Shown in pieces: positions 26,528 to 35,471 of a DNA stretch of 64,000 bases (the first letter of the stretch is position 1; every line of letters starts with the position of its first letter). The DNA is from CAVVDT01 sp963747005 (GTDB taxonomy: Bacteria; Pseudomonadota; Alphaproteobacteria; Rhizobiales; Aestuariivirgaceae), in NCBI GenBank assembly GCA_963747005.1, contig CAVVDT010000004.1:62001-126000 (forward strand). The letters are read 5' to 3'. The notes below the pieces were generated by a model. The model was not told the origin of the DNA, made no database searches, and saw only the letters and a list, made by a program, of their open reading frames with translations. Both the position numbers and the translations under genes were made by a program.

Positions 26528-27172
26528 TTGGTCCGCATTCTTGTCATTGCCGTCATCGCCGCGTTCTCCACTTTCGCGGCAGGGACGCTGCCCGCGAGCG
26601 CCGACGATGCACAACGCGATCGAGCGTTGGCGCCCGCATCGAGAACGCTGGACGTGACGCTTGCCCCGGCTCAAGAGGGATTCAACGCGGATCCAAAGCC
26701 GGGCATGAGAATTGTGCCGGGCCAGAAGTTTGTCGAGTTTCGCGGCGAGTTCAATTACTTCCCCGGTAATACCTCGCTGATCTACGGCACGCTGGGGCAC
26801 GACGGCGAGCCGGCGAAGTACACCTATGTCAGCTATGAGCCGGCCGGCGGCATCTTCGGCCTGGTGGTGGGCAGCTTCATTCCGATGCCATCGAGTTTCG
26901 ACGGTTATTCCTGGGACAGGGCCAACAAGCCGGCCACCAGGTACCGGGTGCTGCTGACCAACGCGGAATACCGGCGGCTCGACCAATTCATCCAGCACGC
27001 ACGCAAGACCAAGAAGGTGTTCTGGTTTTTTACCGACAACTGCGCGCGCTTCGTGCGCGATGCTGCGCGCGCCGTCGGCCTGAAGGCACCGGAGGCAACC
27101 TTCGTCCTGCCGCCGACCTATATCAACATGCTGAGCTGGGCCAATCGCGGCCGTCTCGCCGATCCGGGCTAG
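26528..27172 (+). CDS. Exported protein, possible permuted papain-like (NlpC/P60-type) fold
   Basis: The 214-residue protein starts at a TTG preceded by GAGGGAG and has a signal peptide (VRILVIAVIAAFSTFAAG, cleavage after ASA at residue 25). The mature part has His91 in YGTLGHDGE and Cys172 in TDNCARFVRDAARAVG. An early His followed by a late N-C-x-x-F-V motif is the pattern of circularly permuted NlpC/P60 (YiiX/LRAT-like) enzymes. That assignment is inference; I do not recognise a named family. It stands alone between two transporters. Confidence 0.65.
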   Translation: MVRILVIAVIAAFSTFAAGTLPASADDAQRDRALAPASRTLDVTLAPAQEGFNADPKPGMRIVPGQKFVEFRGEFNYFPGNTSLIYGTLGHDGEPAKYTYVSYEPAGGIFGLVVGSFIPMPSSFDGYSWDRANKPATRYRVLLTNAEYRRLDQFIQHARKTKKVFWFFTDNCARFVRDAARAVGLKAPEATFVLPPTYINMLSWANRGRLADPG

Positions 27173-27332
27173 GCGCAGCATCGAGACAAGCGGCGCCGAG
27201 TGAGCGTGTTCCCGGCGCGCGCCATGACGTTCGCATCGACTGGTTTGAATCGACCCGGCAAATCTACTGAATTGTGCGCGGCACACGAAACGGCTATGGG
27301 ATCGTCTCCCTGACGCAACCTTGTCCGCGCCC

Positions 27333-28568
27333 ATGCCCACCACCGACGCCAGCCCTTCCATCCTCCACCGGCCCGCCGTCGTCATCGTGGCGGGCTGCCT
27401 CGTCGCCCTCGTCGCCTTCGGCGTGCGCTCGACCTCCGGCCTCTTTACCAGCCCGATCAGCGAGGCGCACGGCTGGGGACGCGAGGTCTTCGGGCTGGCG
27501 ATGGCGCTGCAGAACCTCCTGTGGGGTGTGGCCCAGCCCTTTGTCGGCATGCTCGCCGACCGCATCGGCCCCATGCGGGTGATCATGGCCGGCAGCCTCG
27601 TCTACGGCGCGGGCGTCCTCGTCATGGCCTTCGCGGGGACCCCCGGCATGCTCTATCTCGGCGGCGGCCTGCTGATGGGCGTCGGCATCGCCTGCACCTC
27701 CTTTGCCCTCGTGATGGCCGCCTTCGGCCGCGTGGTGCCGCCCGAACGGCGCTCGTGGTCCTTCGGCCTCGCCACCGCCGCCAGTTCCATGGGCCAGTTC
27801 GTCTTCGCCCCCCTGGGCCAGGGTTTCATTGCCGCGTGGGGCTGGCAGACCGCGCTGCTACTGCTGGCGGCCATCACCCTGTCGCTGATCGTCCTGGCGG
27901 TGCCGTTGGGAAGCTCGCGCGGCGGCGTCGCCATGGGCGAGGCCGAGCGCGAGATGACCATGCCGGAGACCCTGAAGAAGGCCTTCGGGCACTCAAGCTA
28001 TGTTCTCCTGAACTTCGGCTTCTTCGTGTGCGGCTTCCAGATCGCCTTCATCACGGTGCACCTGCCGCCTTACCTGGTGGATCGCGGTGCCTCGCCGGCA
28101 GTCGCCGCCTGGGCAGTGGGCGTGATCGGCCTGTTCAACGTCGTGGGGTCTTACCTTTCGGGCATGTTCGGGGGTCGCGGCTCACGCCGCATCGGTCTGT
28201 CAATCATCTACCTCGCCCGCTCGCTTTTGGTGACGGCCTTCCTGCTGATCCCGCTGTCGACCGCCTCGGCGCTGATGTTCGCAGGCCTGATCGGCCTGTT
28301 GTGGCTCTCCACCGTCCCGCTCACCATGGGGTTGGTGACGGTGATGTTCGGTACCCGCTACATGGCGACACTCACCGGCTTCGTCTTCCTGTCGCATCAG
28401 GTGGGTTCATTCCTCGGCGTGTGGCTGGGCGGCTATGCCTATGATCACTACGGCTCCTACGACAGCGTGTGGTGGACTTCCGTCGCCCTCGGTCTGTTCG
28501 CCACGCTGGTACACTGGCCCATCCGCGAGGAACGCGCTGGCTCATTTGCCGTTGCGACGGGCCAATGA
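27333..28568 (+). CDS. Major facilitator superfamily transporter
   Basis: The 411-residue protein has 12 hydrophobic segments and the MFS loop motif between helices 2 and 3, GMLADRIGPMRVIMAG. It resembles oxalate/formate or monocarboxylate-type antiporters, with the pattern FGVRSTSGLFTSPISEAHGW near the start. The substrate is not deducible. The ATG at 27333 is used; a TTG at 27321 would add four residues. The stop overlaps the next gene (ATGA). Confidence 0.88.
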   Translation: MPTTDASPSILHRPAVVIVAGCLVALVAFGVRSTSGLFTSPISEAHGWGREVFGLAMALQNLLWGVAQPFVGMLADRIGPMRVIMAGSLVYGAGVLVMAFAGTPGMLYLGGGLLMGVGIACTSFALVMAAFGRVVPPERRSWSFGLATAASSMGQFVFAPLGQGFIAAWGWQTALLLLAAITLSLIVLAVPLGSSRGGVAMGEAEREMTMPETLKKAFGHSSYVLLNFGFFVCGFQIAFITVHLPPYLVDRGASPAVAAWAVGVIGLFNVVGSYLSGMFGGRGSRRIGLSIIYLARSLLVTAFLLIPLSTASALMFAGLIGLLWLSTVPLTMGLVTVMFGTRYMATLTGFVFLSHQVGSFLGVWLGGYAYDHYGSYDSVWWTSVALGLFATLVHWPIREERAGSFAVATGQ

Positions 28569-28963
28569 CCCACGATGAAGCAGCAGCAGCCTGGCCCGGC
28601 CACCGGCTGGTGCTCATCCTCGCCGCCTCGGTCCTTGTGGTCTTCCTCCTCGCCATGGCCATCACCATGCGCGCCGCCGCCCTTGGCCCCGCGGCGACGG
28701 GGCCGATGCTGGCGGTCTTTCCCGCCGGCGATGATGACGATCAGGTCTTCGCCGCGCTGATCCGCGCCGGCGGCAGGCCCATGCGCAAGACCTGGGTTCC
28801 GGGCGTTTGGGTGGTGGCGGGCGATGAGGCAGGCTTTGCCGGGCGCCTCAAGCGCGAGGGCGCGCTGGCCGCCTATCGGCAACTGCCGTTCTCGCCGCAG
28901 ATCGCCGGCTGCTTTGCCTTTGTCGACCAGAAGACCGTGGCGCTGTTCGCGGTGCGCCCGTAA
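28565..28963 (+). CDS. Single-pass membrane protein of unknown function
   Basis: The 132-residue protein has one transmembrane helix (LVLILAASVLVVFLLAMAIT, about residues 15-34) and a soluble C-terminal part. That part holds LAVFPAGDDDDQVFAALIRAGGRP and VVAGDEAGFAGRLKREGALAAYRQLP. I recognise no family. It overlaps the MFS gene by four bases, so it is probably co-translated with it, and it is convergent with the DUF4340 gene nine bases away. Confidence 0.75.
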   Translation: MTHDEAAAAWPGHRLVLILAASVLVVFLLAMAITMRAAALGPAATGPMLAVFPAGDDDDQVFAALIRAGGRPMRKTWVPGVWVVAGDEAGFAGRLKREGALAAYRQLPFSPQIAGCFAFVDQKTVALFAVRP

Positions 28964-28971
28964 GCCTCGAT

Positions 28972-29988
28972 CTATTCGAGCAGATCGGCGAGGCGTTTCT
29001 TGAACTGTTTCACCTTGTAGTCGGACAGTTCGTATTCCCATCCGGCGGTGCGCTTGGTGATGGCGTCGGCCTCCTTCGCGTCCTTGCCCTTGGCGAGCAC
29101 CGTGACGGTGATCCAGCCGTTGCCGTCTTCCTCGCTCAGCCGGTAGCCGATCTTCAGCCCGTCGGCCATCTCAAGCTCCACGCGCGAGACCTCCTTGGTG
29201 CCCGCCTTCACTGGCCGCACGTCGACGAAATCCACATTGGCAAGATCGGTGGCGGTGTAACGCACCCCGATATCGCTCTTGATCTTCTTGCCGGCGGGGA
29301 TGGCGCCGACGATATCGAACTTCGCCGTGCCGGCGCTGGTGGTGCCGTTGTGGTAGACCTCCAGGACCTCGCCATCAGGATGGATGATACGCGCCCGTTC
29401 CACATGGTCGATCCGCAACGCCACCACCGTGGGATCGACCCAGCGGGTGATATCGCTGGAGGCATCGACCCGGCCCTCGGCCAGCCAGCTTTGCGCGGCG
29501 CCCTCGACCCGCACATATTCGGCGTCCTTGCCCTCACCGGCGCGGCCCGGTGCCTGTTTGCCAAGCACGATCGCCGCGATGGTCTTGCCGTCCTTGTCGA
29601 GGAGGCTGACGAGGTGGGCCTTGCTGGCGATCGAGGTCGGGTCGTCCACTTCGAGCTGGGCATACTTGGAAGGCGCCGAGGTCTTGGCCTCCAGCTTCGT
29701 CAATTCCACTAGCGACACCAGGACTTTTTGCAGCTTTTCCGGATCGGCGGGATAGTTGCTGCCGGCCACCACCCAGCCCTTGTCATGGCGCTCGACGCGG
29801 ATCGACCCCTTGGCGTCCTTGGTCACGATGGCCGCGACATCGTTCACCTTGTCCAACAGGCCCGGCAGGACCCGCTCGCCCTGGGCCGCATCGACGTTGA
29901 GGCGATGATTGACATCGTAGCTCCACACCGCCGCGGCGGTGGAGACAAGAGCCATGACGGCGAGCGCGATGAGGACGCGCGGCGTCAT
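28972..29988 (-). CDS. DUF4340 protein of the Gld-type ABC system
   Basis: The 338-residue protein begins with a membrane anchor or signal (RVLIALAVMALVSTAAAVWSY) and continues with the DUF4340 repeat pattern: IRVERHDKGWVVAGSNYPADPEKLQ, ELTKLEAKTSAPSKYAQLEV and VLGKQAPGRAGEGKDAEYVR. It is the last gene of a four-gene ABC operon and overlaps gldG by four bases. Proteins of this kind accompany GldG-like proteins in many proteobacteria; the transported substrate is unknown. Confidence 0.88.
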   Translation of the reverse strand: MTPRVLIALAVMALVSTAAAVWSYDVNHRLNVDAAQGERVLPGLLDKVNDVAAIVTKDAKGSIRVERHDKGWVVAGSNYPADPEKLQKVLVSLVELTKLEAKTSAPSKYAQLEVDDPTSIASKAHLVSLLDKDGKTIAAIVLGKQAPGRAGEGKDAEYVRVEGAAQSWLAEGRVDASSDITRWVDPTVVALRIDHVERARIIHPDGEVLEVYHNGTTSAGTAKFDIVGAIPAGKKIKSDIGVRYTATDLANVDFVDVRPVKAGTKEVSRVELEMADGLKIGYRLSEEDGNGWITVTVLAKGKDAKEADAITKRTAGWEYELSDYKVKQFKKRLADLLE

Positions 29989-31883
29989 GACGGAGCCCTC
30001 GTTGCTGCATCCCCGCGCTTGCGTCGCCCGAAGCGCCGGATCAATGCAAACAGACCGAGGCCGATGATGATGATGATCGGCACCCCTGCGATATTGATGA
30101 ACTTCACTTCACTCTCAAGCCGCTGGATGTCGGCGCGCAGCGCCGCCTGCACGGCGCGCAACTGCTGGCGGATACCGATCACATCCTGGCGGAAGCCGAG
30201 GATCGCCTGTTTGTCGGCATCGCTCAGCACCACGACGCCACCCTGCGCCTTGGAGCGGATTTCCTTGATCTTCTTCTGGGTCTGGGCGAGCTTGTCGCTG
30301 AGGGCCTGCTCGCGCGACCGGTAGCGTTCTTCGGCCGCCCGCTGCATGTTGTCGATGAGCGTGAACGAACGCGCCTCGACGCCGCGCCCGCGAAGGCCCG
30401 CCAGCGCCTGCCCGCCCGACAGGTTTTCCAGCGCATTGAGCAGGAAGTCGGCATTGTTGGCGCGCGGCACCACCATGGTCTGGCCCAGCACCTGGCGGGT
30501 CTGCGCCCAGAAGCTGTCGTAGAGCAGGTCACTGTCGGCCACCAGCACCACATTGATCTTGCCCGACTTGATGCCCTTGGCCGTCGACATCTTGGCGGCG
30601 CTGTCGGCCACCGGCATCCCGTCCGGGAAGGCGGTTGGCGCCTCGCCGGTTAGGCGTGCAGCCAAAGTGAATTCCTTGCCGGCGGGCTTGTAGGATTGCA
30701 GCAGCTTCAGCGGATCGGGCTGGATCAGCTCTGAGTCCTTGATCAGCATCGCCTGGTTGCTCGACCTGATCAGTGGGGTGACCGTCGTCTTGGCACCCGT
30801 CACCGCGGTGATGGCGCCGGGGCTGGCGATCACGATGTGGTCGACATTGGCGAAGATGGCATCGGCGACATCGAAGGTCGATTTGTCGAAGTTCATCCAC
30901 GCCACATAGCTCGTGACCGTCGGCTGACCCTGCACACTGTACTGCACCCGCCGCGCATGGGCGATATCGCCCACCACCTCGTCCGGTGCGATGGTGACGC
31001 CCCACGACTTGAACAAGCGCTCAAGAGCGTCATCCTTCTTGAGGGTGCTTCCACGCACCTGGCCGGTTTCCGAAAAGGCATCGGCGAAAACCATCACCGG
31101 CTTGCCGGAAAGGGCGAACTGGTCGATGGCGTAGGCCGCCTTTTCCGTGAGCTTTTGCGGTGAAACGATGAGCAGTACGTCGACATCGGGCGGCACTGCC
31201 GCCATGTCGGAACTCACCGCCTTGACGTCGAAGAATTCCTTCATCTGCTGGTAGACGAGCCAGGCCGGGATCGGCTGGCCGGTCTGCGGGTTCATGGTCC
31301 CCGCCAGCGGCAGGCTGGTCAATAGCCCCACCACCTTGCGCTTGGGATCGGCCAGCTTGTAGATGAGCCGCGTGAGGTCATATTCCAGGAAATCGGCCCG
31401 ATCGAGATTGAGGAACGGGATCACTTCCTGGTTGTCGGTGAGATTGGTGCCCACGAGCCCGAGATAGGCCGATGTCTGCCCGTCGCCCAGCGACACACCC
31501 TGCAACCCGGCCGCGACGGCGCGGTCCTCGACATCGGTGAACGGCTTGGGATCATAATATTCGACCCGCAACTTGCCCCGCGACAGGCTCTCATAGAGCG
31601 ACAGGAGGTTGCGGATGCGGTCGGCATATTGCGCATAGGTCGGCACCTTGTCGCCGATCTCGCGGGAATAATAGAGTTTGAGCGTGATCGTATCCTGCAG
31701 CCCGGCAAGCACATGGCGGGTGGCGGGCGAAACGGTGTAGAGCCCGCCCTGGGTGATGTCGGCGCGCCACTGCCGCAAACCCTCGTGGGCGAACATGTTG
31801 ACCGCCACCAGGGTGATCGCCGCCAGCACCAGGGCGATGGCTGCCCGGGTGGGGCGCGAAAGTGAATTGAGCCGGCCCATCAT
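29985..31883 (-). CDS. GldG-like auxiliary component of ABC transporter
   Basis: The 632-residue protein has an N-terminal membrane helix (RAAIALVLAAITLVAVNMFA), a large periplasmic domain of the GldG/intraflagellar-transport-like type (GGLYTVSPATRHVLAGL, YDPKPFTDVEDRAVAAGLQG, DVLLIVSPQKLTEKAAYAIDQF), a coiled coil (about 530-595) and a C-terminal helix ending IIIIIGLGLFALIRRFGRRKR. It partners the ABC-2 permease, which starts just four bases upstream. The organism need not glide, as homologues occur widely in non-gliding proteobacteria. Confidence 0.88.
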   Translation of the reverse strand: MMGRLNSLSRPTRAAIALVLAAITLVAVNMFAHEGLRQWRADITQGGLYTVSPATRHVLAGLQDTITLKLYYSREIGDKVPTYAQYADRIRNLLSLYESLSRGKLRVEYYDPKPFTDVEDRAVAAGLQGVSLGDGQTSAYLGLVGTNLTDNQEVIPFLNLDRADFLEYDLTRLIYKLADPKRKVVGLLTSLPLAGTMNPQTGQPIPAWLVYQQMKEFFDVKAVSSDMAAVPPDVDVLLIVSPQKLTEKAAYAIDQFALSGKPVMVFADAFSETGQVRGSTLKKDDALERLFKSWGVTIAPDEVVGDIAHARRVQYSVQGQPTVTSYVAWMNFDKSTFDVADAIFANVDHIVIASPGAITAVTGAKTTVTPLIRSSNQAMLIKDSELIQPDPLKLLQSYKPAGKEFTLAARLTGEAPTAFPDGMPVADSAAKMSTAKGIKSGKINVVLVADSDLLYDSFWAQTRQVLGQTMVVPRANNADFLLNALENLSGGQALAGLRGRGVEARSFTLIDNMQRAAEERYRSREQALSDKLAQTQKKIKEIRSKAQGGVVVLSDADKQAILGFRQDVIGIRQQLRAVQAALRADIQRLESEVKFINIAGVPIIIIIGLGLFALIRRFGRRKRGDAATRAPS

Positions 31884-31887
31884 TCGA

Positions 31888-32622
31888 CTAGCCCGCCTTC
31901 TTCAGCTCGATGGCCAACCCGGTCGCGAACAGCCAGAACGAGATCATGGCTGCTGCATAGACCACATCGGCGAAAACGATCACCCCGTGCATCGGCTCTT
32001 CGAAGTGGGCGATGACGCTGAGCGAGGAAATGGCGTCGGCGAGGGCATTGCCACCCACCGCGCGCACGGCATCGAGAACCAGCGGTGTGCCGCTGGTGAT
32101 GATGAGGAACGACAGTGCCACCGCAATGACGAAGGCGATCACCTGGTTGTGGGTGAGCGCCGAGGCACAACTGGCCACCGCCAGCAAAACGCCGGCCATG
32201 GCAAAAGCGCCCAGGTAGCTGACGAGAATGACGCCGTTGTCGGGCGAGCCCAGAATGTTCACCGTCACCCACAGGGTGAAGGTCGCTACCAGCGCCACGC
32301 CGATGAACAGCCATCCTGCCAGCCACTTGCCGATGACCGCCTCGGCGATGGTGATCGGCAACGTCATCAACAGCTCGATGCTGCCGCTCTTTTTCTCCTC
32401 CGCCCACAGCCGCATCCCAACGGCCGGCACGAACACCAGAAGAACCCACGGCACATAGGTGAAGAACGGCACCAGATCGGCGGTGCCGCGGCCCAAGAGG
32501 TTGCCGACATAAAACGTCATGATGCCGCACAGGATGACGAACACCACCAGGAACACATAGGCGATCGGCGTGCCGAAATAGGCGCCGAGCTCGCGCCGGG
32601 CGATGGCGGCGATGTTATGCAT
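31888..32622 (-). CDS. ABC-2 type permease (GldF-like)
   Basis: The 244-residue membrane protein has six predicted helices and the GldF-like blocks IARRELGAYFGTPIAYVFLVVFVIL, LLVFVPAVGMRLWAEEKKSGSIELLMTLP and VIGKWLAGWLFIGVALV (each given only in part here as family landmarks). It is the permease for the ATPase whose gene overlaps it by eight bases upstream, and for the GldG-like protein downstream. Confidence 0.9.
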   Translation of the reverse strand: MHNIAAIARRELGAYFGTPIAYVFLVVFVILCGIMTFYVGNLLGRGTADLVPFFTYVPWVLLVFVPAVGMRLWAEEKKSGSIELLMTLPITIAEAVIGKWLAGWLFIGVALVATFTLWVTVNILGSPDNGVILVSYLGAFAMAGVLLAVASCASALTHNQVIAFVIAVALSFLIITSGTPLVLDAVRAVGGNALADAISSLSVIAHFEEPMHGVIVFADVVYAAAMISFWLFATGLAIELKKAG

Positions 32623-33364
32623 CGGCCATCTCCCTGGTCGTCGTCACATGCTGGAAGACGTCCTCGAGACTGGCCTTGCGCTTGCCGGGAATGAGCTTCC
32701 TGAGTTCATCGGCGGTGCCGTCGGCGACGATGCGGCCGCGATCGATGATGATGGCGCGCGAGCACACCGCGTCCACCTCCTCCAGAATATGGGTGGAGAC
32801 GACGATGGCGCGTTCCGCCGCCATGTCGCGGATGAGTTGGCGCACATGATGCTTCTGGTTGGGATCGAGCCCGTCGGTGGGTTCATCGAGGATCAGCACG
32901 CGCGGATCGTGCAGGATGGCCTGGGCGAGGCCGACGCGGCGCTTGAAGCCCTTCGAAAGCGTCTCGATGGCCCGGTCGATGACCGGTTCGAGCCCGGTGC
33001 GCTCGACCGCCTGATCGACCGCATTACGGCCATCCGCGCCACCAAGGCCGCGCACGCTGGCGCAGAATTTGAGAAAGCCGAGCGGCGTCATCTCGCCCCA
33101 GGCCGGCGCCCCTTCCGGCAGGTAACCAACGAGTTTCTTGGCGGCGATGGGCTGCTCCGCCACATCGAAGCCGCAGATACGGGCAGTGCCGACATCGGGC
33201 GAAAGGAAGCCGGAGGCCATCTTCATGGTGGTCGACTTGCCGGCCCCGTTCGGCCCGAGAAAGCCCAGAACCTCGCCCGCCGGAACGCTGAGCGAGATGC
33301 CGTCCACGGCCACGACGGCACCGAAGCGTTTCTCAAGGCCGTCGAGTTCCAAAAGTCCGGTCAT
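32615..33364 (-). CDS. ABC transporter ATP-binding protein (GldA-like)
   Basis: The 249-residue ATPase has Walker A GPNGAGKST, the Q-loop region YLPEGAPAWGEMTPLGFL, signature LSKGFKRRVGLAQA (LSxGxxRR variant), Walker B VLILDEPTDGLDP and the switch His in VVSTHILEEV. It energises the ABC-2 permease. The ATG at 33362-33364 is the first of the conserved region; the frame extends 34 codons upstream without similarity. It is the first gene of the four-gene operon. Confidence 0.93.
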   Translation of the reverse strand: MTGLLELDGLEKRFGAVVAVDGISLSVPAGEVLGFLGPNGAGKSTTMKMASGFLSPDVGTARICGFDVAEQPIAAKKLVGYLPEGAPAWGEMTPLGFLKFCASVRGLGGADGRNAVDQAVERTGLEPVIDRAIETLSKGFKRRVGLAQAILHDPRVLILDEPTDGLDPNQKHHVRQLIRDMAAERAIVVSTHILEEVDAVCSRAIIIDRGRIVADGTADELRKLIPGKRKASLEDVFQHVTTTREMADA

Positions 33365-33544
33365 GCACGATGTCCGGTAGCCCTGCGCGGCCGCCGGTCC
33401 TGGAAGGTGAGAATCATTCGCGGGTGGTCCATAGCCACTGAAAGACCGTCTGACCATGCGGCGCATTGGCCCAGTAGCTGGCAGCAGTCTCTGCGATTGG
33501 CTGCTAACTGCATGAAATCACTCGTTAATCTGTGGTTCAGCCAG

Positions 33545-33572
33545 TTGACGCTATGATCGGCATCGTTAACAT
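33545..33572 (+). promoter_or_regulatory. Predicted usg promoter
   Basis: TTGACG (33545-33550) and TAACAT (33567-33572) are separated by 16 bp and lie about 57 bp upstream of the usg start, which has a strong AAGGAGA ribosome-binding site. The 264-bp gap holds nothing else recognisable. Confidence 0.5.
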
Positions 33573-33628
33573 GGGCATCGACGGCGAGGGCAGGAACAAG
33601 GCGCATTCTGATTGAAGGAGATTGTTTC

Positions 33629-33898
33629 ATGCGGTCGAAAGAGTTGGAACTTTTGCTGAAAGGTTGGAGTTTGACCACCGCGGAGATCCTTTACCGCATG
33701 CCCGACCATCTGGACCTACTGCAGACTTATGTATGGCAGGAATATGACCTCGCCCCACGCTTTCCGCGCCTGATCAAGTTCCTGGATTTCTGGAGTCACA
33801 ACCTGGAAGGCCCGCTGGCTTCGGTGCGGGTTGCCCACAATCCAATTGTCGGCGCCGCCGAAATGCGCCTCGTGGGCGCCGAGTGGCGGCTGCACTGA
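33629..33898 (+). CDS. Usg family protein
   Basis: The 89-residue protein matches the Usg family of alphaproteobacteria (first noted next to tryptophan genes): LKGWSLTTAEILYRMPDHLDLL, QTYVWQEYDLAPRFPRLIKFLDFW and a basic C-terminus (partial landmarks). Its function is not known. It stands alone between the ABC operon and the folate cyclo-ligase gene. The start has a strong AAGGAGA site. Confidence 0.9.
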   Translation: MRSKELELLLKGWSLTTAEILYRMPDHLDLLQTYVWQEYDLAPRFPRLIKFLDFWSHNLEGPLASVRVAHNPIVGAAEMRLVGAEWRLH

Positions 33899-33925
33899 AT
33901 TGCCGGCTGATCCAGGGTCAGGTCC

Positions 33926-34516
33926 CTAGCCCAACACCTCCTTTTCGGTGACGATCGCCTGCATGGGAATGTCATGCGGCTGGGGATGGATGGTGGCCAG
34001 TTCGGTATCCGAATAGCCGATGCCGATGACCTTGGGCTCATGATCGCTTAATGAGGCCAGGGTGCGGTCGAAGAAGCCGCCGCCGTGGCCCAGCCGGTAG
34101 AAATCCCTGTCCCAGCCGACCAGCGGCACGATGATGACATTGGGTATCACGTCTTCGCCTTGCGCCGGCGCCGGAATGTTCCAGATGCCGGGCTGCAGCT
34201 TGTCGCCGAGCTTCCAGGCGCGGAATTTCAGCGGCAGTCCGTGGTCGACGATGACCGGCAGTGCCGTCATGCCGCCATTGGCCACCACCCGCGCCGCCCA
34301 CGGCCGCAAGTCCGGCTCGCCGCGAAACGGCCAGTAGAAGCTCAACATGCGGCCTTTGACGTCGCCGATAATCTCGTCGATGCCGGCCGCGATGTGGCCG
34401 GCACATTCGGAGCGGGTTTCGGCCGGAAGGTCGAGGCGCAGGCCGATCAGGCGCTCGCGCTCACCCTTGCGCCAGGCATCGACCTCAGCCCAGGTCCATG
34501 TACCCGCCTCTGCCAT
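33926..34516 (-). CDS. 5-formyltetrahydrofolate cyclo-ligase
   Basis: The 196-residue enzyme converts 5-formyl-THF to 5,10-methenyl-THF with ATP. Landmarks are WRKGERERLIGLRLDLPA near the start, SFYWPFRGEPDLRPW, VVPLVGWDRDFYRLGHGGGFFDRTLA with the phosphate-binding LGHGGGFFDR loop (usually LGYGGGYYDR), and GIGYSDTELATIHPQPHD (all in part). The ATG at 34514-34516 follows TGGAGG by about eight bases. Two family-typical Tyr are Phe here, a conservative change. Confidence 0.9.
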   Translation of the reverse strand: MAEAGTWTWAEVDAWRKGERERLIGLRLDLPAETRSECAGHIAAGIDEIIGDVKGRMLSFYWPFRGEPDLRPWAARVVANGGMTALPVIVDHGLPLKFRAWKLGDKLQPGIWNIPAPAQGEDVIPNVIIVPLVGWDRDFYRLGHGGGFFDRTLASLSDHEPKVIGIGYSDTELATIHPQPHDIPMQAIVTEKEVLG

Positions 34517-34626
34517 GCTCGACCTCCAGTTGCCGGTGGTCATATTGCCCGCAAAAGCCTAACGAAACCCGACGCCGTCGACCAGAATCGCTGGCGCCGC
34601 AACGCCCGCGCGGCATCAGCCCCCGG

Positions 34627-35244
34627 TCAACGCGAGTAGAACTCGACCACCAGATTGGGTTCCATGTGCACCGGATAGGGGACTTCCGCCAGGCCCGGCT
34701 GGCGTACCAGCTTCGCCGTCATCCTGGAATGGTCGGTCTCGACATACTCCGGCACGTCGCGTTCGGCCAACTGCACGGCTTCCAGAACGATGCCGAGCTG
34801 CTTGGACTTCTCCGCCACCTCGACCGCGTCCCCCACCTTCAGGCGGTAGCTCGGGATGGTGACCCGGCGGCCGTTGACCTTGACATGGCCATGGCTGATG
34901 AACTGGCGGGCGGCAAACACCGTGGGAACGAACTTGGCCCGGTAGATCAGGGCATCGAGGCGCCGCTCCAGGAGGCCGATAAGGTTCTCCGAGGTATCGC
35001 CGCGCACCCGTGAGGCCTCGTTGTAGATGGCCAGGAACTGCTTTTCCGAGATGTTGCCGTAATAGCCTTTGAGCTTCTGCTTGGCCTTGAGCTGGGTGCC
35101 GAAGTCCGACAGCTTGGACTTGCGCCGCTGGCCGTGCTGGCCGGGGCCGTATTCACGCTTGTTGACGGGGCTTTTCGGGCGGCCCCAGATATTCTCGCCC
35201 ATGCGGCGATCAAGTTTGTACTTCGCGGATGCGCGCTTGGTCAT
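34627..35244 (-). CDS. rpsD: 30S ribosomal protein S4
   Basis: The 205-residue S4 binds 16S rRNA early in small-subunit assembly. It starts MTKRASAKYKLDRRMGENIW and has the GQHGQRRKSKLSDFG block, the S4 RNA-binding domain (RRLDALIYRAKF, ARQFISHGHVKVNGRRV) and the conserved end VEFYSR. Like other alphaproteobacterial S4 proteins it lacks the zinc-binding Cys motif. It is monocistronic here; the 227-bp gap upstream holds its promoter region but no clear boxes or gene. Confidence 0.97.
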   Translation of the reverse strand: MTKRASAKYKLDRRMGENIWGRPKSPVNKREYGPGQHGQRRKSKLSDFGTQLKAKQKLKGYYGNISEKQFLAIYNEASRVRGDTSENLIGLLERRLDALIYRAKFVPTVFAARQFISHGHVKVNGRRVTIPSYRLKVGDAVEVAEKSKQLGIVLEAVQLAERDVPEYVETDHSRMTAKLVRQPGLAEVPYPVHMEPNLVVEFYSR

Positions 35245-35471
35245 GGTTCGGTCTCTCCAAAATCGTTCAATATGGCTGACCGGCAGGACACCCCGCCGGC
35301 CCGGATATGAAGCCCGCTCTCCTCGTCACCGGTTTCCCGGCCGACAGAACCGTCAACCACGCCGAAAATGGCAAGGGCGACGGTCCGCAAACAGGCAATT
35401 GGCAAATCGCGGGAGAACCCGCCACCGGGTCTTCCGCGCGCGAGGGTCATTACACCAGCCGCGCCGCGCCG

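Noticed and set aside
29985..33364. Evidence of gliding motility from the Gld-type ABC genes
   Set aside because: GldA/F/G-like ABC systems with DUF4340 are common in non-gliding proteobacteria, and no other gliding genes are present.
35241..35450. A 69-codon frame upstream of rpsD on the minus strand
   Set aside because: It overlaps the rpsD ribosome-binding site and start, has no family likeness, and lies where the promoter should be.
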